A DNA stretch of 11,981 bases from Bacteroidota bacterium. GTDB taxonomy: Bacteria; Bacteroidota; Bacteroidia; Bacteroidales; UBA10428. Position numbers and translations under genes: made by a program. Below the pieces are notes generated by a model that saw only the letters and a list, made by a program, of their open reading frames with translations, did not search any database and was not told the DNA's origin. How positions within the stretch are numbered: position 1 is the stretch's first letter; each line of letters begins with the position of its first letter. This document shows positions 7,178 through 11,981 of the stretch, piece by piece. The stretch is from contig JAGDMB010000042.1 in NCBI GenBank assembly GCA_017860375.1, positions 1 through 11,981 on the forward strand, in the 5' to 3' direction.

Positions 7178-9688
7178 ATGGCTGAAAGCGAAAGAATTGT
7201 AAGAATAAATATTGAAGAGGAGATGAAATCGGCGTACATCGATTATTCGATGTCCGTTATTGTTTCCCGTGCATTGCCGGATGTAAGGGATGGCCTTAAA
7301 CCGGTCCATCGTCGGGTTTTATTTGGTATGCAGGACCTGGGAGTACTGTCAAACCGTCCCTATAAAAAGTCAGCAAGGATCGTCGGTGAAGTTTTGGGTA
7401 AATACCATCCGCACGGAGATACCTCGGTGTATGATGCCATGGTGCGTATGGCTCAGGATTGGTCGTTGCGTTACCCGTTGGTGGAAGGACAGGGAAATTT
7501 TGGCTCCATGGATGGCGACAATCCTGCCGCTATGCGGTATACAGAAGCAAGGTTGCGGAAAATCGCAGAAGAAATGCTGGCGGATATTGAAAAAAATACG
7601 GTCGATTTCCAGCTGAATTTTGATGATTCGCTTGAGGAACCTTCTGTGCTGCCGTCGCGGATTCCCAATCTGCTGGTAAACGGGGCATCGGGGATCGCCG
7701 TCGGAATGGCCACCAACATCCCTCCTCATAACCTCACGGAAGTGTGCAGGGCCACCATCGCCTATATTGACAACAACGATATCACCATCGATGAACTGAT
7801 GACCCACATCTCAGGTCCGGATTTTCCAACGGGCGGTGTCATATACGGCCATCAGGGGGTGAAGGAAGCTTATGAAACCGGAAGAGGCAAGATCATCCTG
7901 AGGGCAAAAACAGAGATCGAAGTCACATCGAGTGGCAGGGAGGTCATAGTGGTGACGGAAGTTCCGTATCAGACCAACAAGGCAGAAATGATACGGAAAA
8001 TAGCTGAACTTATCAACGATAAGAAACTTGAGGGCATCTCCTATATTAACGATGAATCGGACCGTAACGGGTTGCGGGTGGTCATCATTCTGAAGAAGGA
8101 AGCACAGTCAGGTGTTGTTTTGAATAACCTGTACCGTCTGACCCAGCTGCAGACTTCTTTCAATGTGAACAATATTGCCCTGGTCCACGGCCGTCCGCGA
8201 ATCCTTTCTCTTAAAAGTTCCATCCGTTATTTTGTTGAACACCGGCATGATGTAGTTATCAAACGGACCCAATTTGACCTGGAGGAATCCGAAAAGAAAG
8301 CACATATCCTGGAGGGACTTCTGATTGCCCTCGACCATCTTGATGAAGTGATCAGCCTTATCCGCTCTTCCAAGACGCCCGAGGATGCCAAAAACGGATT
8401 GATGATGACCTTTTCTTTATCCGAAATCCAGGCAAAAGCAATCCTGGATATGCGGCTGCAACGCCTTACAGGACTTGAAAGAGAAAAGATAAGACTGGAT
8501 TATGATGAACTTCAGAAACTCATCGCCCATCTGAAAGAAATACTCGCCAACGAAAGCCTGCGGATGAAAATCATCAAGGATGAATTGCAGGAATTGATTG
8601 ACAACTATGGCGATGAACGCAGGACAGTTATTGTTCCGAACGCGGAGGAATTCAATCCCGAAGACTTCTATGCCGATGATGACATGATCATTACCATCTC
8701 CCATCTTGGCTATATCAAAAGGACTCCTTTAACGGAATTCCGGACGCAGGCAAGGGGAGGAGTAGGGTCAAAAGGGAGCGAAACCCGTGACGAAGATTTC
8801 CTGGAACAGATGTTTCATGCTACCATGCACAACACATTGCTGTTCTTTACCGAAAAAGGCAGATGCTTCTGGCTGAAGGTATATGATATCCCTGAAGGCA
8901 CAAAATCATCCAAGGGCAGAGCCATTCAGAACCTGATCAACATTGAACAGGGCGATAAGGTGGAGGCCTTCATCAATGTGACGAGCCTTGTGGATGAAGA
9001 GTATATCAACAATAACTTTATCGTTCTCTGCACCCAACATGGCATTATCAAGAAGACTTCACTGGAAGCCTATTCCAGGCCAAGACTGTCAGGAATCAAT
9101 GCCATCAACATACGCGAAGGAGACAGGCTGATTCAGGCTAAACTTACCAACGGCAGCAACGAGATTCTGCTTGCCGTAAGGTCAGGAAAAGCCATACGGT
9201 TTAATGAATCAAAAGTCAGACCCATGGGAAGGAATGCTTCGGGTGTAAGGGGAATCAAAACGGGCAATGGGTTCACGGATGAGGTGATCGGTATGGTGTG
9301 TATTCAGGATCCTGAGACCTCCATTCTTGTAGTTTCCGAAAACGGCTATGGCAAGCGTACCCTTCTCGAAGACTACCGTGTGACAAACAGGGGAGGGAAA
9401 GGCGTCAAAACCATAAACATTACCGATAAAACCGGGGAACTCATTGCTATTAAGTCAGTTACTGACAAAGATGATCTGATGATCATCAATAAATCAGGAC
9501 TGACCATACGGCTGGCCGTATCCTCACTCCGGTTAATGGGTCGTGCAACCCAGGGTGTCAGGCTTATCAATTTGCGGCAGGGCGATTCGATAGCCGCTGT
9601 TACAAATGTGGTAAGCTCTGTAGAGAATGAAAACGAAAAGCCGCTGGCTGACGCTCCGGATTATGAAGTCCCGGATGAACAGGAATGA
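7178..9688 (+). CDS. gyrA: DNA gyrase subunit A
   Basis: GyrA is the DNA-breaking subunit of gyrase, which introduces negative supercoils with GyrB. The 836-residue protein is full length. A breakage-reunion domain covers about 30-490, with [16 protein letters not shown] at 31-46, [10 protein letters not shown] at 77-86 and the catalytic tyrosine Tyr121 in [12 protein letters not shown]-terminal beta-pinwheel covers about 500-810, with a GyrA-box-like QARGGVG at 524-530 and several repeating blades. The box and C-terminal blades favour GyrA over ParC. In the quinolone pocket, Thr82 replaces E. coli Ser83, while the acidic residue (Asp86) is retained. The end is acidic (from about 815). The start [16 protein letters not shown] is family-like; AAAAGGG lies 11 bases upstream of the ATG but is probably not a working Shine-Dalgarno in this phylum. 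It diverges from clpC and has its own terminator. Confidence 0.98.
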   Translation: MAESERIVRINIEEEMKSAYIDYSMSVIVSRALPDVRDGLKPVHRRVLFGMQDLGVLSNRPYKKSARIVGEVLGKYHPHGDTSVYDAMVRMAQDWSLRYPLVEGQGNFGSMDGDNPAAMRYTEARLRKIAEEMLADIEKNTVDFQLNFDDSLEEPSVLPSRIPNLLVNGASGIAVGMATNIPPHNLTEVCRATIAYIDNNDITIDELMTHISGPDFPTGGVIYGHQGVKEAYETGRGKIILRAKTEIEVTSSGREVIVVTEVPYQTNKAEMIRKIAELINDKKLEGISYINDESDRNGLRVVIILKKEAQSGVVLNNLYRLTQLQTSFNVNNIALVHGRPRILSLKSSIRYFVEHRHDVVIKRTQFDLEESEKKAHILEGLLIALDHLDEVISLIRSSKTPEDAKNGLMMTFSLSEIQAKAILDMRLQRLTGLEREKIRLDYDELQKLIAHLKEILANESLRMKIIKDELQELIDNYGDERRTVIVPNAEEFNPEDFYADDDMIITISHLGYIKRTPLTEFRTQARGGVGSKGSETRDEDFLEQMFHATMHNTLLFFTEKGRCFWLKVYDIPEGTKSSKGRAIQNLINIEQGDKVEAFINVTSLVDEEYINNNFIVLCTQHGIIKKTSLEAYSRPRLSGINAINIREGDRLIQAKLTNGSNEILLAVRSGKAIRFNESKVRPMGRNASGVRGIKTGNGFTDEVIGMVCIQDPETSILVVSENGYGKRTLLEDYRVTNRGGKGVKTINITDKTGELIAIKSVTDKDDLMIINKSGLTIRLAVSSLRLMGRATQGVRLINLRQGDSIAAVTNVVSSVENENEKPLADAPDYEVPDEQE

Positions 9689-9713
9689 CATCGAATTCTT
9701 TTTAAAAATACAG

Positions 9714-9746
9714 GCTCCTGATTATGAAATAATGGGAGCTTTTTTT
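9714..9746 (+). terminator. Intrinsic terminator of gyrA
   Basis: GCTCC (9714-9718) pairs with GGAGC (9735-9739), extended inward by two G-T pairs (9719/9734 and 9720/9733). Seven T residues follow at 9740-9746. The hairpin starts 26 bases after the gyrA stop. The end of the T-tract overlaps the next promoter's -33 element. Confidence 0.82.
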
Positions 9747-9775
9747 GCACAGTTTTATTTTTGATTTTATATTTG
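9744..9775 (+). promoter_or_regulatory. Promoter of the TPR gene: TTTG, 20-base spacer, TATATTTG
   Basis: TTTG at 9744-9747 and TATATTTG at 9768-9775 match both elements of the Bacteroidota sigma-ABfr consensus (TTTG, 19-21 bases, TAnnTTTG), with a 20-base spacer. Initiation near 9782 leaves a leader of about 42 bases before the ATG at 9824. The -33 TTTG is formed by the last T residues of the gyrA terminator plus the next G. It is the best complete promoter match in the window. Confidence 0.72.
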
Positions 9776-9823
9776 GCAAATTTTTTGATCTATAAGGATT
9801 TTAGCATTTAAAAACAACTAACA

Positions 9824-11128
9824 ATGAAAAAAATAAGTTTTGCGATTGTACTCATTATGCTGATAAACCTGGTAGGAAAGGCCCAGGATCCTATGGCGGC
9901 GCAGACAAATCTGCTTAATTATGCACCGGTGGAGAACAAACTGAAAAAAAGTAACGAGGATATTCAGGATCCCAAAAAGAATATCAAAGCAAAAACTTGG
10001 GTGACCAGGGGTAACCTTATGACGGAAATTTACAATTTTCATAACCAGTACCTGCGGAAAGGAATGCCCCAGACCGAGGTCAAGCTTTTCTTCAAGGAAC
10101 CCAAGGAGGTCAAAACCTATGAAGAAGGATCGGATGTGATGGAAGATTTTATTTATGATCGGATCACATTGACATTCAGGAATAAAGGACTGGAAACGTG
10201 GAAAGAGACGGTTAAACTATTTGATACGCCGCTTCAGGAATCCAGGATGAGCTTTGATAAAGCCATCTCCCTTGACACGGATGGAAAAGAGGCCAAATCG
10301 ATTAAGGAAGGTCTCGCTGTCCTGAAACTTGCTTATGAGACCGAGGCTGTTTTTGCGTATAACGATAAAAACTATACCGAAGCCTACAACAATTTTGAAA
10401 AGATCCTTGAAGTGAACAAGCTCCCCCTGATGGGAAACCTTCAGGATACGGTTGTAATATACAACACTGCCCGTGCAGCCTATGAAATGAAAGATTATGA
10501 GAAGGCAGTTCAACTGTTCAGCGAGGTAAAAAATTTGGGATTAGATGAGCCTTATCTGTATGTGTTTCTTAAAAACAGCTATATGGGAATGGGGGATACC
10601 CTAAAAGGTGAAGCCACCCTGGATGAAGGTTTTAGAAAGTATCCCAATGATGAATCCATCCTTATTGAACTTATCAATTATTACCTGGTTACGCAACAAT
10701 CAGACAAAGCACTTGATTTGCTTTCCATAGCAGAGAAGAATGACCCGACAAACGTTTCTTTTATTTTTGCCGAAGGAACGATTCGCGATAAAATGGGTAA
10801 TTTTGAAGAAGCGAAAAGCACGTACCTCAAATGCCTTGAAATTGATCCTGCCTATTACAATGCGGCGTTTAACCTTGGCGTTCTTCATTACAACAAAGCC
10901 GTTAAAATGTACGATGAATTGGTGAACATATCCGACAATCAGGAATATGAAAAAGCCAGATTGCTTGCTGATGATATGTTTAAAGCTGCGATACCGTACA
11001 TGGAAAAAGCACACGAGATTGATCCGGCCACCAGGGAGCCTCTTGAGACACTCAAGACTTTGTATCTTCGCCTGCAAATGACCGACAAACTAAATGAAGT
11101 GAACAAAATGCTTCAGGAAATGCCATAA
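9824..11128 (+). CDS. Exported tetratricopeptide-repeat protein with a possible BamE-like N-terminal module
   Basis: This 434-residue protein begins with a Sec signal peptide: MKK, a hydrophobic run at 5-17, and a likely cleavage after GKA at about residue 20. There is no lipobox cysteine, so it is probably periplasmic rather than a lipoprotein. Residues about 79-127 (KGMPQTEVKLFF..EPKEV..YEEGSDV..DFIYDRITLTFRNKGLETW) resemble the SmpA/BamE-type pattern of a short helix followed by beta strands. TPR-like helix pairs follow at roughly 176-201, 211-239, 243-274, 279-308, 311-342 and 344-400; the last is interrupted by an insert around 360-385. TPRs scaffold protein-protein contacts; partner and process are unknown. 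I recall TPR genes next to gyrA in other Bacteroidota genomes, unverified. It has its own promoter and terminator, so it is not in a gyrA operon. The ATG follows an A-rich leader with no Shine-Dalgarno. Confidence 0.85.
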   Translation: MKKISFAIVLIMLINLVGKAQDPMAAQTNLLNYAPVENKLKKSNEDIQDPKKNIKAKTWVTRGNLMTEIYNFHNQYLRKGMPQTEVKLFFKEPKEVKTYEEGSDVMEDFIYDRITLTFRNKGLETWKETVKLFDTPLQESRMSFDKAISLDTDGKEAKSIKEGLAVLKLAYETEAVFAYNDKNYTEAYNNFEKILEVNKLPLMGNLQDTVVIYNTARAAYEMKDYEKAVQLFSEVKNLGLDEPYLYVFLKNSYMGMGDTLKGEATLDEGFRKYPNDESILIELINYYLVTQQSDKALDLLSIAEKNDPTNVSFIFAEGTIRDKMGNFEEAKSTYLKCLEIDPAYYNAAFNLGVLHYNKAVKMYDELVNISDNQEYEKARLLADDMFKAAIPYMEKAHEIDPATREPLETLKTLYLRLQMTDKLNEVNKMLQEMP

Positions 11129-11132
11129 ATGG

Positions 11133-11161
11133 TAAAGGGGGAGTATGAAAACTCCCCTTTA
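11133..11161 (+). terminator. Intrinsic terminator of the TPR gene
   Basis: TAAAGGGGGAGT (11133-11144) pairs with ACTCCCCTTTA (11151-11161) around the loop ATGAAA, with one bulged G. The hairpin begins four bases after the TPR stop codon. The following sequence is T-rich but interrupted (CTTCTATTTATTC). The rest of the gap to 11220 is AT-rich and shows nothing I recognise. Confidence 0.75.
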
Positions 11162-11220
11162 CTTCTATTTATTCTATTTAACATAATATTAATTATAGGA
11201 CAAAAAGTGATAATGCACTT

Positions 11221-11357
11221 TTGCTTCCATATTCGCATTATTCATAACGGAAACTTGCAAAGGAATACGGTTTGATGGAAATCCGATTTGCTCCCATATT
11301 CACTACCTTATTCATATCGAAAGATTGCAAAAGAATGCGGTTTGATTGAAATCCGAT
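11221..11357. repeat. Diverged tandem duplication of a 67/70-base unit
   Basis: Units 11221-11287 (67 bases) and 11288-11357 (70 bases) are directly adjacent and in the same orientation. Both begin TTGCT(T/C)CCATATTC and end GGAAATCCGAT or TGAAATCCGAT. They differ by about eight substitutions over 64 alignable bases, plus a short variable stretch of three versus six bases. The right unit contains the last codons and stop of the minus-strand gene. The left unit is a second copy of that same tail, located beyond the stop. Confidence 0.85.
11238..11285 (-). pseudogene. Orphan copy of the C-terminal coding tail of the downstream gene
   Basis: Read on the minus strand this encodes RISIKPYSFASFRYE followed by TAA; the intact gene's tail is RISIKPHSFAIFRYE plus TAA. 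Six codons differ: four are synonymous, one is His/Tyr and one is Ile/Ser. No gene body precedes it, only the 3' flank of the intact gene, so it cannot be a normal gene. It may be the remnant of a deleted tandem paralogue or a simple tail duplication. Confidence 0.45.
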
Positions 11358-11981
11358 AAGCCATTTTGTTTCGGTTGTCCGGTGTTCTTCTGTCAAATCT
11401 TTGCTGGCGAATTTCTCCCGTATAGACCCGGTTTGTACTGAGGTCTGTTATTTTAGTATACCGGTCATCCGTGATGACCTTCAAAGCCGTTTCATGATCC
11501 GTGAAAGATTCTGCAATGAAGGTGTGGTTATCAAAAAGAAATAGGCAAATACCTGAAGGACCCTCAAAGTACACATCCAGCGAACTGCAAAGGATTTCCC
11601 TTATTTTGTTCAATACTTCCGGAGGATAATTATAGAGATCGGAAAAATTATCCGGTATGGTCAGTATAAAGAGCTTTCCTTTTGAATACTCTGCCATATG
11701 CAAGATTGGCCAGCCGTTCGTGCCGGAAATGCCGGAGACAATTTCCCATGAGTCGTTGGTTAAATACTGTATTTGCGGTATTAATACAGGTTTATCTGCA
11801 TGCACCAGTTGGTAGTTGCCACAGGTATAATCCTGCACCAGCGCTTTCCTTTCGGTATACCGTAGTTCAACAATATCACCCAATCCTTTCCCCTGCAATT
11901 CCCTCAGCAAACCCGATGTGATCACTACTTCTTTTCCTGCCCGTAGCTGTTCCTTGATTTTTTCAACTATTTCAGGCCCGG
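11308..11981 (-). CDS. Unrecognised protein, C-terminal part (5' end beyond the window); possibly carbohydrate-related
   Basis: The frame is open to the right edge, giving 223 visible residues and a TAA at 11308-11310; the true start is outside, so no start is called. Visible parts: an alpha/beta-looking half (GPEIVEKIKEQLRAGKEVVITSGLL at the edge, then AEYSKGKLFILTIPDN and SDLYNYPPEVLNKI), and a C-terminal beta-rich half ending SIKPHSFAIFRYE. The first half suggests a class I glutamine-amidotransferase-like or flavodoxin-like fold, as found in trimerisation domains of some beta-galactosidases. The ending resembles the closing strand of beta-sandwich domains in glycoside hydrolases. Both are impressions from pattern; no catalytic residues are visible and I do not assign a function. 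It converges on the TPR gene. Its final codons are duplicated just downstream. Confidence 0.7.
   Translation of the reverse strand, partial: GPEIVEKIKEQLRAGKEVVITSGLLRELQGKGLGDIVELRYTERKALVQDYTCGNYQLVHADKPVLIPQIQYLTNDSWEIVSGISGTNGWPILHMAEYSKGKLFILTIPDNFSDLYNYPPEVLNKIREILCSSLDVYFEGPSGICLFLFDNHTFIAESFTDHETALKVITDDRYTKITDLSTNRVYTGEIRQQRFDRRTPDNRNKMAYRISIKPHSFAIFRYE

Noticed and set aside
7421..7438. Thr82 in the GyrA quinolone pocket as a resistance mutation
   Set aside because: Thr at the position of E. coli Ser83 is the natural residue in some susceptible bacteria, for example Pseudomonas aeruginosa, and the acidic partner (Asp86) is intact. There is no basis to call resistance.
9760..9763. 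TTTG close to the TPR promoter as its -33 element
   Set aside because: Only four bases separate it from the -7 box; the TTTG at 9744-9747 has the correct 20-base spacing.
1..11981. Mobile element, CRISPR array, tRNA or rRNA genes, defence or secretion cluster
   Set aside because: No transposase, regularly spaced repeats, cloverleaf-like sequence or accessory system was seen. The only repeat of note is the two-unit tandem at 11221-11357. Gene content is conserved housekeeping apart from the two unassigned proteins at the right end.

Overview
The window looks like a chromosomal housekeeping segment from a member of the Bacteroidota, probably near the Bacteroidales; genus and species cannot be read from it. 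Four signs point this way: the gene order cinA, rpmB, rpmG, a DUF4295 gene, ftsY, rimO; the small DUF4295 protein itself, which I know only from this phylum; promoters of the TTTG / TAnnTTTG type; and an almost complete lack of Shine-Dalgarno sequences ahead of the start codons (A/T-rich leaders instead).

Layout. 8-4346 (+) carries cinA, then the ribosomal cluster rpmB-rpmG-DUF4295 closed by a clear intrinsic terminator at 1972-2000, then ftsY and rimO, which are 38 bases apart and probably co-transcribed. 4380-6947 (-) is clpC, convergent with rimO across only 33 bases. clpC and gyrA (7178-9688, +) diverge from a 230-base AT-rich region holding a perfect -7 element for clpC and a hairpin-plus-T-tract in the gyrA leader. 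gyrA ends in a terminator whose T-tract supplies the -33 element of the next promoter, which drives an exported TPR protein (9824-11128, +). That gene ends in a strong hairpin. The last feature (11308 to beyond the right edge, -) is the 3' part of an unrecognised protein, possibly carbohydrate-related. Its C-terminal codons, stop codon and 3' flank are duplicated in tandem just downstream (11221-11287 and 11288-11357).

How the genes relate. The left block is translation and protein targeting: two 50S proteins plus the DUF4295 protein, the SRP receptor FtsY, and RimO, which modifies ribosomal protein S12. cinA belongs to pyridine nucleotide salvage. ClpC is an unfoldase for proteolysis and stress, GyrA is DNA topology, and the TPR protein acts outside the cytoplasm.

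I do not see a new defence system, CRISPR array, mobile element, tRNA or rRNA here. The observations most worth a second look are the duplicated coding tail at 11221-11357, the hairpin in the gyrA leader, the terminator/promoter overlap downstream of gyrA, and a possible BamE-like module in the TPR protein.
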